From positions 1-11,750 of the forward strand of contig JAEZQX010000405.1 of assembly GCA_023441105.1 (NCBI GenBank): DNA of 11,750 nucleotides, read 5' to 3'. The notes below the pieces were generated by a model that worked only from the letters and a program-made list of their open reading frames with translations, searched no databases and was not told where the DNA came from. Made by a program: the position numbers and the translations under genes. The number at the start of each line of letters is the position of its first letter. The stretch's first letter is position 1. This document shows, piece after piece, positions 5,636 through 11,750 of this stretch. Source of the DNA: Pseudomonadota bacterium (GTDB lineage Bacteria > Pseudomonadota > Gammaproteobacteria > Burkholderiales > Burkholderiaceae).

Positions 5636-6688
5636 ATGCTTGCCGAACGCATCGAAGCCAAGTGGATCGCCGCTTTCGTCCGCGTCTTTGAACTGTGCAA
5701 GGTTGCGCCCGGGGAGACCTGCGCCATCCTGTCGGAGACGCAGTCGCGCGGCCTCAACGTCCATCTCGCCGAACTGGCGCTGCTGCGGCTCGGCGCCCGG
5801 CCGTTCCACATCCAGGTGGTCTCGCCGGTCCAGACCATGCCGGTCGCCGTCCGCTCCACCGGCGCCTCGAACGCCCTGCAAGGGCTGGCGCCCGCCGTGG
5901 GGGCGCTGGCCACCTCGGGCTTCGTCGTCGACTGCACCGTGGAAGGCGTGGTGAATGCGCCGGAACTGCCGGAGATCCTGGCCGGCGGTGCCCGGGTGCT
6001 GACGGTGTCCAACGAGCATCCCGAAGCGCTGGAGCGACTGGTGCCGGATCCGGCCCTTGAGCCGGTCGTGCGAGCCGGCATGCGGCTGCTGAAGAAGTCG
6101 CGGCGCATGCAGGTGACCTCCGACGCCGGCACCCAGCTGGTGGTGACGCTCGAAGGCGCGCGCGTCGGCGGGGTGTGGGGCTACACCGACCGGCCGGGCA
6201 AGCTCGCCCACTGGCCGGGTGGCTTGTGCCTGTGCTCGCCGCCGGAGCGCTCGGTGAACGGCGTGCTGGTGCTGGCGCCGGGGGACGTCAACCTTACCTT
6301 CAAGCGCTACTTCGAGTCGAAGGTCACGCTGCTGGTGCAGAACGACTACGTGACGGACATCAAGGGGCACAGCCTCGATGCCAGCCTGATGCGCAGCTAC
6401 TTTTCCGCCTGGGGAGACCGCGAAGCGTACGGCGTCTCGCATGTCGGCTGGGGAATGAACAGTTATGCCCGCTGGGATTCGATGGCGATGTACGACAAGC
6501 GCGACTTCAACGGCACGGAGCTGCGGACCTTCGCCGGCAACTTCCTCTACTCGACCGGCGCCAACCCGGTTGCCGGCCGCCACACCCTCGGCCATTTCGA
6601 CCTGCCGCTCACCAATTGCACGGTCGCCCTCGACGATCGCATCGTCGTCGAGGAAGGCAGGCTGAACCTGGAAGCGTTCAATGAATGA
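5636..6688 (+). CDS. nicX: NicX-like 2,5-dihydroxypyridine 5,6-dioxygenase family protein (350 aa)
   Basis: The protein is 350 residues, the same length as Pseudomonas putida NicX, and shares its diagnostic blocks: HWPGGL (192-197), YGVSHVGWGMNS (265-276), GNFLYSTGANP (301-311) and HFDLPLTNC (320-328). His269, His320 and Asp322 fall where, as I recall, NicX places its Fe(II) ligands (His265, His318, Asp320). NicX opens the ring of 2,5-dihydroxypyridine with O2 to give N-formylmaleamate, in the cytoplasm. These proteins are often labelled leucyl aminopeptidase (M29) because of distant similarity; the paired His/Asp ligand pattern and context favour the dioxygenase. The first 190 residues diverge more, so the substrate may be another hydroxypyridine or related ring. 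It heads a plus-strand operon, divergent from the flavin reductase-MarR gene, and its last codons overlap the start of the next gene by 8 bases. The family is well supported, the exact substrate is not. Confidence 0.82.
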   Translation: MLAERIEAKWIAAFVRVFELCKVAPGETCAILSETQSRGLNVHLAELALLRLGARPFHIQVVSPVQTMPVAVRSTGASNALQGLAPAVGALATSGFVVDCTVEGVVNAPELPEILAGGARVLTVSNEHPEALERLVPDPALEPVVRAGMRLLKKSRRMQVTSDAGTQLVVTLEGARVGGVWGYTDRPGKLAHWPGGLCLCSPPERSVNGVLVLAPGDVNLTFKRYFESKVTLLVQNDYVTDIKGHSLDASLMRSYFSAWGDREAYGVSHVGWGMNSYARWDSMAMYDKRDFNGTELRTFAGNFLYSTGANPVAGRHTLGHFDLPLTNCTVALDDRIVVEEGRLNLEAFNE

Positions 6689-7946
6689 GGACGGGAACAA
6701 GCTTGCCGACCGCTTTACCGTCACCGGCAGCGGCGTCGAGCTGACGCCGCGGCAGCGCGAGCTGCTGGCACTGGCGGACGAGCTCGGCACGCGCTTCTCG
6801 CGCCGCGCGGCGCGCTACGACCAGGAGGCGAGCTTTCCCTACGAGAACTACGACGAGATGCGCGAGGCCGGGCTGCTCAAGCTGTGCGTCCCGGAACGAT
6901 ATGGCGGGCTCGGCGCCGACCTGTTCACCTATGCGCTGGTGTCGGCGACCCTCGGCAAGCATTGCAGCGTCACGGCACTGACCTTCAACATGCACGCCTG
7001 CTCCTGCCTCTGGCCAGGCCTGCTGTCCGACGCCCTCGACATGACCACGGCGCAACGTGCCGAGCACGAGCGACTGCGCAACGTCCACTTCCTCCGCATC
7101 GTGGACGAGGGCGCGGTCTACGCTCAGCCATTCTCCGAAGGCACGGCAGCCGGCGCCGGCAAGGCGCCTTTCGGCACGACGGCAGCCAAGGTCGAGGGCG
7201 GCTGGCTGCTCAATGGCCGCAAGATCTTCGCCTCCCTCTCCGGCGCCGCCGACTACTACGGCCTGCTGTGCACCGAGGTGCGGCCGGGCGCCGACGCCCT
7301 GTCGCTGCAGGACTCGCTCTACATCGCCGTGCCCAAGGATGCGCCGGGATTCTCCATCGTCGGCGACTGGGATCCGCTGGGCATGCGCGGCACCGTATCG
7401 CGCAACCTGCTGCTCGAGGACGTGTTCGTCCCCGACAACGGCCTGATGATGCCGCGCGCCATCTATCACCAGGCAGCCACCCGCTGGCCGCACATGTTCT
7501 CGACGCTGGCGCCCACCTACATGGGCATCGCCGTGGCTGCCTACGAGTTCACCGTCCGCTACCTGCGCGGCGAGATCGAGGGCGCCGAACCGGTGAAGCG
7601 GCGGATGTACCCGACCAAGCAGATCGCCATCGCCCAGATGCACATCCTGCTCGAGCAGACCCGCTCGATCTTCCTGCGCAGCTTCTGCGAGGCGCGGATC
7701 GACCCGCCGAAGGAGATGCGCCTGCGTGCCTACGCGGCCCACTACACGATCATGGAGAATGCCAACGAGATCGCGCGGCTCGCGATCCGCACCTGCGGTG
7801 GCCAGTCGATGCTCAAGAGCCTGCCGCTCGAGCGGCTCTATCGGGATTCGCGCTGCGGCAGCCTGATGCTGCCGTGGACCGCGGAGCTGTGCCTCGACCG
7901 GATCGGCCGCGAGGCGCTGTATGAAACGGGAGAGATCGACGTCTAG
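6681..7946 (+). CDS. Acyl-CoA dehydrogenase-fold flavoprotein, probable group D monooxygenase (421 aa)
   Basis: The three-part acyl-CoA dehydrogenase layout is clear: N-terminal helical domain (about 20-140; FPYENYDEMREAGLLKLCVP, ERYGGLGAD), middle beta-domain (about 145-260; QPFSEGTAAG, GGWLLNGRKIFASLSGA, DPLGMRGTVSRN) and C-terminal helices (270-421). The catalytic Glu is absent. At the medium-chain enzyme position (IYEGT) the protein reads LPWT (397-400). At the alternative isovaleryl-CoA dehydrogenase position the sequence is RWPHMFS (268-274), with His rather than Glu. The usual R-x-FG FAD loop is also missing. Those losses are typical of group D two-component flavin monooxygenases (HpaH C2, DszC), which use reduced flavin from a separate reductase. 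The neighbouring reductase is of exactly that kind. Start: the ATG at 6681 lies in the dioxygenase end (ATGAATGA) with GGAAG 6 bases upstream, so the two genes are co-translated. A true dehydrogenase with atypical catalysis cannot be excluded. Confidence 0.85.
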   Translation: MNEDGNKLADRFTVTGSGVELTPRQRELLALADELGTRFSRRAARYDQEASFPYENYDEMREAGLLKLCVPERYGGLGADLFTYALVSATLGKHCSVTALTFNMHACSCLWPGLLSDALDMTTAQRAEHERLRNVHFLRIVDEGAVYAQPFSEGTAAGAGKAPFGTTAAKVEGGWLLNGRKIFASLSGAADYYGLLCTEVRPGADALSLQDSLYIAVPKDAPGFSIVGDWDPLGMRGTVSRNLLLEDVFVPDNGLMMPRAIYHQAATRWPHMFSTLAPTYMGIAVAAYEFTVRYLRGEIEGAEPVKRRMYPTKQIAIAQMHILLEQTRSIFLRSFCEARIDPPKEMRLRAYAAHYTIMENANEIARLAIRTCGGQSMLKSLPLERLYRDSRCGSLMLPWTAELCLDRIGREALYETGEIDV

Positions 7947-7989
7947 GAGAGCTTGCGCCCGGAAGCCGGGGGCCGCCGCCGCGCCCGCC

Positions 7990-9255
7990 TCAGCCCTGGA
8001 TCAGGAATCCCGCCAGCGCCGCCAGCGCGACCACCAGCACCGGTGGCAGCCGCGCCGGCACCAGCAGCACGAATGCCGCCAGCGCCAGGACCAGATCGGC
8101 CAGGGACATGATGGAGCCGGTCCAGAGCGGGTCGTAGAGGGCCGCCAGCAGGATGCCGACCACCGCCGCGTTGATCCCGGCCAGGGCGGCGCGCAGGCCC
8201 TCGCGCCGGCGCAAGCCTTCCCAGAAGGGCAAGGCGCCGAACAGCACCAGGAAGCCCGGCAGGAAGACCACCACCAGCAACAGCAGCCCCCACAGCCAGG
8301 GCGCGGCGGCACCGGCAGGGCCGGCAGTGCCCGCCGCCAGCGCACCGAGATAGGCGGCGAACGTGAACAGCGGCCCGGGGACCGCCTGCGCGGCGCCGTA
8401 ACCGGCCAGGAACTGCGCCTGGCTGGCGACGCCGGCCGGCACGACCGCCGCCTCGAGCAGTGGCAAGACCACATGGCCGCCGCCGAACACCAGGGCGCCG
8501 GCGCGGTAGAAGCCGTCGACGAGTTGCAGCAGCGCCGAATCCGACGCGGCGGCGACCAGCGGCAGGACGGCGAGCAGCAGCGCGAACAGGATCAACGCCA
8601 GACGGCCGCTGCCCGGCCCGACTCCAAGAACGGCGGCGGCGGCCGTACCCGTCGGGATCACCAGCAACCAGCGGCCGGCCAGGCCACCTGCCACGATCGC
8701 GACCACCTGCGCCAGCGCTGGCGGCGCGGCCACCTGCCCGAGGAGTGCCGCCTGTCCCAGCAGCAGCAGGCAGGCCCCGAGGGCGATGGCGATCCGCGGA
8801 AGGTCCGGACACAGCGATCGCGCCATGCCCCACACCGCCTGCGCCACGACCGCGACCGCCACCACCTTCAGGCCGTGCAATGCGCCGGACTGCGCCAGCG
8901 CATCGAAACCGGCGACGCCGAGCGCGAACAGGATCAGCGCAACCGCCGATGGCAGCGTGAAGCCGAGCCAGGCCGCGACGGTGCCGGCCCAGCCGGCGCG
9001 TCCGAATCCGATCGCCATGCCGAGCTGGCTGCTGGCCGGCCCGGGCAGCAACTGGCAGAGGGCGACCAGGTCCGAGAAGGCACGTTCATCGAGCCAGCGG
9101 CGGCGCCGCACGAACTCGTTGCGAAAGTAGCCGATGTGCGCGATCGGCCCGCCGAACGAGGTCAGGCCCAGGCGCAGGAAGACGAGGAAGGTCTCCAGCC
9201 ATGCCGCCCTGCCTTCACGGAGTATGCGCTGCTCCGGGCAGGGCGAAGGGCTCAC
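7990..9255 (-). CDS. chrA: ChrA-type chromate transporter, two-domain CHR family (421 aa)
   Basis: This is a very hydrophobic inner-membrane protein with two tandem CHR domains. Domain 1 has [18 protein letters not shown] (28-45), RRWLDE and [12 protein letters not shown] (68-79). Domain 2 repeats the same motifs as [16 protein letters not shown] (253-268) and [15 protein letters not shown] (290-304). I count roughly ten or more hydrophobic segments. The length is that of the long-chain CHR proteins (about 400 aa), which export chromate by proton-linked transport. The start is the GTG at 9255: it overlaps the fhs stop as GTGA, and no ATG lies between it and domain 1. The frame remains open upstream to 9954, but that extension is antisense-like low-complexity sequence across fhs. 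Co-translation with fhs is likely. No chrB regulator is visible, so constitutive or fhs-linked expression is more likely than chromate induction. Substrate is inferred from family only. Confidence 0.88.
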   Translation of the reverse strand: MSPSPCPEQRILREGRAAWLETFLVFLRLGLTSFGGPIAHIGYFRNEFVRRRRWLDERAFSDLVALCQLLPGPASSQLGMAIGFGRAGWAGTVAAWLGFTLPSAVALILFALGVAGFDALAQSGALHGLKVVAVAVVAQAVWGMARSLCPDLPRIAIALGACLLLLGQAALLGQVAAPPALAQVVAIVAGGLAGRWLLVIPTGTAAAAVLGVGPGSGRLALILFALLLAVLPLVAAASDSALLQLVDGFYRAGALVFGGGHVVLPLLEAAVVPAGVASQAQFLAGYGAAQAVPGPLFTFAAYLGALAAGTAGPAGAAAPWLWGLLLLVVVFLPGFLVLFGALPFWEGLRRREGLRAALAGINAAVVGILLAALYDPLWTGSIMSLADLVLALAAFVLLVPARLPPVLVVALAALAGFLIQG

Positions 9256-10922
9256 GACAACCCCGTGATCCTGCCGTCGTCGGTCACGCTGATGGAATGC
9301 GCGGCCGGTTTGGCGGGCAGCCCCGGCATCGTCAGGATGTCGCCGCAGACCATCACGACGAAGCGCGCGCCGGCCGCGAGCCGCACCTCGCGCAGCGTCA
9401 GGCTGTGTCCCTCCGGCGCGCCGCGCAGCGATGGGTCGCCCGAGAATGAGGACTGCGTCTTCGCCACGCAGATCGGCAGGCTGCCATAGCCCGCCGCCTG
9501 CAGTTGCTCGATGCGGCTGCGCACCTTCTTGTCGGCGATCACCTGGGTGGCGCCGTAGATACGCCGGGCGACCGTCTCGAGCTTCTCGAGCAGAGGCAGG
9601 CCATCCTCGTAGGCGAAGCTCAGCGGCCGCGCCGACTCGCAGGCCTCGACCACCGCCTGCGCGAGGTCCACTGCGCCGGCACCGCCGTGCGCCCAGTGCT
9701 TCGAGACCACCACCGGCGTGGCGAGCGCGGCCAGCTGGCTTGAAAGCAGCGCCACCTCGGCGTCGGTGTCGTGCGTCCGGTGGTTCAGCGCGACCACGCA
9801 GCGCAGCCCGAACACATCGGTCAGGTTGCGCACGTGGCGCAACAGGTTCGGCAACCCTGCCTGCAGCGACAGCAGGTCCTCGCGATCCAAGGAATCGAGC
9901 GCTGCGCCACCGTGGTATTTCAAGGCGCGGATGGTGGCGACGACAACCGCGCAATGCGGTCGCAGGCCGGATTCACGACACTTGATGTCGAGGAACTTCT
10001 CGGCCCCGAGGTCGGCGCCAAAGCCCGCTTCGGTGACGACATAGTCCGCGAGCCGGGTGCCGGCCTGGGTGGCGATGACCGAGCTGCAGCCGTGGGCGAT
10101 GTTGGCGAACGGGCCGCCGTGGATCAGCGCCGGCGTGCCCTCCAGCGTCTGCACCAGGTTCGGCTTGACCGCATCGCGCAGCAGCGCTGCCATCGCGCCG
10201 TCGGCTTGCAGGTCGCGGGCGGTGACGGGATGCTGCAGCCGGGTGTAGCCGACGACGATGTCGCCGAGCCGCTTCTTCAGGTCGGCGAAGCTGCCGGCGA
10301 GGCACAGGATCGCCATCACCTCCGAGGCGACCACGATGTCGAAGCGGTCCTCGCGGGGGTAGCCGTTGGCCGGGCCGCCCAGCGCGATGGCGACGTCCCG
10401 CAAGGCGCGGTCGTTGACGTCGACGACGCGCGGCCAGGTGATGCGCCGGACGTCGATGTTCAGCGCGTTGCCATGGTGGATGTGGTTGTCGAGCAGGGCC
10501 GACAGCAGGTTGTGGGCGAGCGCGATGGCGGCGAAGTCGCCGGTGAAATGCAGGTTGATGTCCTCCATCGGGACCACCTGCGCATGGCCGCCGCCGGTGG
10601 CGCCGCCCTTCATGCCGAATACCGGGCCCATCGACGGCTCGCGCAGGCAGATCATGGTGCGCTTGCCGATGCGCGACAACGCGTCGCCGAGGCCGATCGA
10701 CGTGGTGGTCTTCCCTTCGCCGGCCGGCGTCGGGCTGATCGCGGTCATCAGGATCAGCTTGGCATGCGGACGCGGCGGCAGGGCGGTCAGCCAGTCGAGC
10801 GCGATCTTCGCCTTGTGGCGGCCGTAGGGTTCGAGCGCGGCATCGTCGATACCAGCGTGGCGCGCGATGTCGCCGATCGGCGCCAGCCGTGCCGCCTGAG
10901 CGATCTCGATATCGGATTTCAT
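9252..10922 (-). CDS. fhs: Formate-tetrahydrofolate ligase (556 aa)
   Basis: This cytoplasmic enzyme of one-carbon metabolism makes 10-formyltetrahydrofolate from formate, ATP and tetrahydrofolate. The length of 556 equals the family norm. The ATP-binding loop TPAGEGKTT is at 65-73, followed by the highly conserved [19 protein letters not shown] and the region [23 protein letters not shown]. The C-terminal half holds [20 protein letters not shown] and the C-terminal [10 protein letters not shown] block. The start at 10922 (MKSDIEIAQ) is chosen because it gives the standard N-terminus; the frame runs on to 11186 but that sequence has no family similarity and would lie antisense to the response regulator. 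No clear Shine-Dalgarno precedes it. It is divergent from the response regulator gene and overlaps chrA by four bases (GTGA). Its formate could come from any formate-releasing catabolism; NicX-type pathways are one known source, which is suggestive given the nearby dioxygenase operon, but a link is unproven. Confidence 0.96.
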   Translation of the reverse strand: MKSDIEIAQAARLAPIGDIARHAGIDDAALEPYGRHKAKIALDWLTALPPRPHAKLILMTAISPTPAGEGKTTTSIGLGDALSRIGKRTMICLREPSMGPVFGMKGGATGGGHAQVVPMEDINLHFTGDFAAIALAHNLLSALLDNHIHHGNALNIDVRRITWPRVVDVNDRALRDVAIALGGPANGYPREDRFDIVVASEVMAILCLAGSFADLKKRLGDIVVGYTRLQHPVTARDLQADGAMAALLRDAVKPNLVQTLEGTPALIHGGPFANIAHGCSSVIATQAGTRLADYVVTEAGFGADLGAEKFLDIKCRESGLRPHCAVVVATIRALKYHGGAALDSLDREDLLSLQAGLPNLLRHVRNLTDVFGLRCVVALNHRTHDTDAEVALLSSQLAALATPVVVSKHWAHGGAGAVDLAQAVVEACESARPLSFAYEDGLPLLEKLETVARRIYGATQVIADKKVRSRIEQLQAAGYGSLPICVAKTQSSFSGDPSLRGAPEGHSLTLREVRLAAGARFVVMVCGDILTMPGLPAKPAAHSISVTDDGRITGLS

Positions 10923-10929
10923 CCGGCGG

Positions 10930-10935
10930 ATTCTA
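10930..10935 (-). promoter_or_regulatory. Candidate -10 element for fhs
   Basis: On the minus strand TAGAAT (five of six consensus bases) ends 7 bases before the fhs ATG. If it is used, transcription would begin at or one base before the start codon, giving a leaderless or nearly leaderless message, which would fit the absence of a Shine-Dalgarno. No convincing -35 is present, so confidence is low. Confidence 0.28.
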
Positions 10936-11058
10936 GTGAAAGTTGCCGCCCGCGGGCCCAGGGGTGGCAAAGGCGGCAGCGGCCATGGCGGCGCGGTGCA
11001 AACCGCCGCCCGCTGCGGTAGCATCGCGGCCTGTCCATGCGGAACGCCTCCCGGATCC

Positions 11059-11730
11059 GTGCGCATCCTTCTCGCCGAAGATGACGGAATGCTCGCCGAC
11101 GCAGTGACCCGCGCACTGTCGCAATCGGCGCACACGGTGGATGTCGCGTACGACGGGGGCCAGGCCGACCGGGCGCTTGCAGCCAATGACTATGACCTGG
11201 CGATCCTCGACGTCGGCCTTCCCGTCTTCGACGGTTTCGAGGTGCTGCGCCGCCTGCGGGGGCGGCGATCGAGCGTGCCGGTGCTGGTACTGAGCGTTCG
11301 CGACACCGTCGAGGATCGCGTGAACGGCCTCGACCTGGGCGCGGACGACTACCTCACCAAGCCCTTCCACCTGTTCGAGCTGGAGGCCCGGGTGCGGGCC
11401 TTGATCCGGCGTGCCCATTCGCGCTCGATCTCCGACATCGTGCACGGGCGCCTGCGCATCGATACCGCAGGGCGCCGCATGTACTGCGACGAGCGCCCCC
11501 TCGAGCTGACCTCCAAGGAATTCGCCATCGCCGAACTGCTGCTGATGCGGGCTGGCCGGGTGGTGACCAAGCAGCAGATCATCGATCATCTCTACGGCTG
11601 GGACGACCCCTTGTCCAGCAACGCCGTCGAAGTGCTGATGCACCGGCTGCGCAAGAAGCTGGAGAGCACCGGGCTCGATATCCGCACCATCAGAGGCATG
11701 GGGTACCTGGTGGACAATGCAGAAAACTAG
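11059..11730 (+). CDS. OmpR/PhoB-family response regulator (223 aa)
   Basis: The receiver domain (1-115) starts VRILLAEDD with acidic pocket Asp8/Asp9, phospho-acceptor Asp51 (LAILDVGLP), Ser79 and Lys101 (DYLTKPF). The C-terminal winged-helix DNA-binding domain (about 125-220) has the PhoB-type pattern [43 protein letters not shown] and [11 protein letters not shown]. Length and motifs resemble the QseB/PmrA/TctD group. The GTG at 11059 is chosen because it places the receiver exactly at the N-terminus. Upstream in-frame GTGs at 10936 and 10996 would add Gly/Arg-rich sequence foreign to the family. The 136-base gap to the divergent fhs gene contains a poor TAGCAT (11019-11024) -10-like element. 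The signal and target genes cannot be told from the sequence; a sensor kinase is expected immediately downstream. Confidence 0.93.
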   Translation: MRILLAEDDGMLADAVTRALSQSAHTVDVAYDGGQADRALAANDYDLAILDVGLPVFDGFEVLRRLRGRRSSVPVLVLSVRDTVEDRVNGLDLGADDYLTKPFHLFELEARVRALIRRAHSRSISDIVHGRLRIDTAGRRMYCDERPLELTSKEFAIAELLLMRAGRVVTKQQIIDHLYGWDDPLSSNAVEVLMHRLRKKLESTGLDIRTIRGMGYLVDNAEN

Positions 11731-11742
11731 AGGAATCCCCCC

Positions 11743-11750
11743 ATGGCGCG
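11743..11750 (+). CDS. Possible start of the cognate sensor histidine kinase gene (truncated by window end)
   Basis: An ATG at 11743 follows AGAGGA (11727-11732 region) at good spacing and lies 12 bases after the response regulator stop, the usual place for the partner kinase. Only two codons and two bases are present, so the product is inferred from position alone. A second candidate is the ATG at 11717 (reading [11 protein letters not shown]), which would overlap the regulator end by 14 bases but has a poorly placed ribosome-binding site. The two are in different frames. Confidence 0.33.

Noticed and set aside
5636..6688. Calling the NicX-like protein a leucyl aminopeptidase (M29)
   Set aside because: Similarity to M29 is distant; the HxD iron-ligand pattern, exact NicX length and shared C-terminal blocks fit the dioxygenase better.
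5618..6790. Minus-strand open frame (390 codons) opposite the NicX-like gene
   Set aside because: His/Arg/Val-rich shadow of the dioxygenase gene without motifs.
7958..7970. Small hairpin CCCGG-AAG-CCGGG between the flavoprotein gene and chrA as a terminator
   Set aside because: The stem is only five pairs and no T-run follows on either strand, so it is not a convincing intrinsic terminator.
7921..9489. Plus-strand open frame (522 codons) opposite chrA
   Set aside because: Extremely Gln/Arg/Asp-rich, which is the complement of a hydrophobic membrane protein gene. No domain seen.
9771..11021. Plus-strand open frame (416 codons) opposite fhs
   Set aside because: It is antisense to the highly conserved fhs gene, with no plausible protein signature.
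10936..11058. Upstream GTG starts (10936 and 10996) for the response regulator
   Set aside because: They add up to 41 Gly/Arg-rich residues before the canonical receiver N-terminus VRILLAEDD and would use up the divergent promoter region.

Overview
The window is a GC-rich, tightly packed stretch of bacterial chromosome. Gene content (hslR, MaoC/acyl-CoA ligase, chrA, fhs, an OmpR-type regulator) and codon use fit a Proteobacterium, most likely Beta- or Gammaproteobacteria; the sequence alone does not fix the genus. I see no tRNA, rRNA, insertion sequence, CRISPR array or phage gene, and no gene-free stretch longer than about 140 bases.

Layout. (1) 1-634, minus strand: hslR (Hsp15-type S4 RNA-binding protein), overlapping by 8 bases the start of a partial gene that resembles the N-terminus of class II aldolases. 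(2) 725-2852, plus strand: a two-gene operon for a MaoC-type hydratase and an acyl-CoA synthetase. It ends tail-to-tail with the next gene, the two stop codons sharing one CTAG. (3) 2849-5535, minus strand: a stand-alone amidase-signature amidase and, upstream of it, a two-domain protein joining an HpaC-type flavin reductase to a complete MarR winged-helix domain. (4) 5636-7946, plus strand, divergent from (3): a NicX-like mononuclear-iron ring-cleaving dioxygenase, overlapped by 8 bases by an acyl-CoA-dehydrogenase-fold flavoprotein that lacks the catalytic glutamate at both known positions. (5) 7990-10922, minus strand: fhs (formate-tetrahydrofolate ligase) and a chrA-type chromate transporter coupled through a GTGA overlap. 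(6) 11059-11750, plus strand: an OmpR/PhoB response regulator and probably the first bases of its sensor kinase gene.

The most interesting part is 2849-7946. The flavin reductase could supply reduced flavin to the acyl-CoA-dehydrogenase-like protein, which then acts as a two-component (group D) monooxygenase. The NicX-like enzyme would cleave the hydroxylated, probably pyridine-type ring, and the amidase could hydrolyse an amide product. The MarR domain fused to the reductase would sense the aromatic compound. An 18-base near-perfect inverted repeat lies exactly where such a protein would repress the divergent promoters. The family assignments are well supported; the pathway, the substrate and the operator role are inference. 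The usual companions of NicX (deformylase, maleamate amidase of the isochorismatase type, maleate isomerase) are not in the window.
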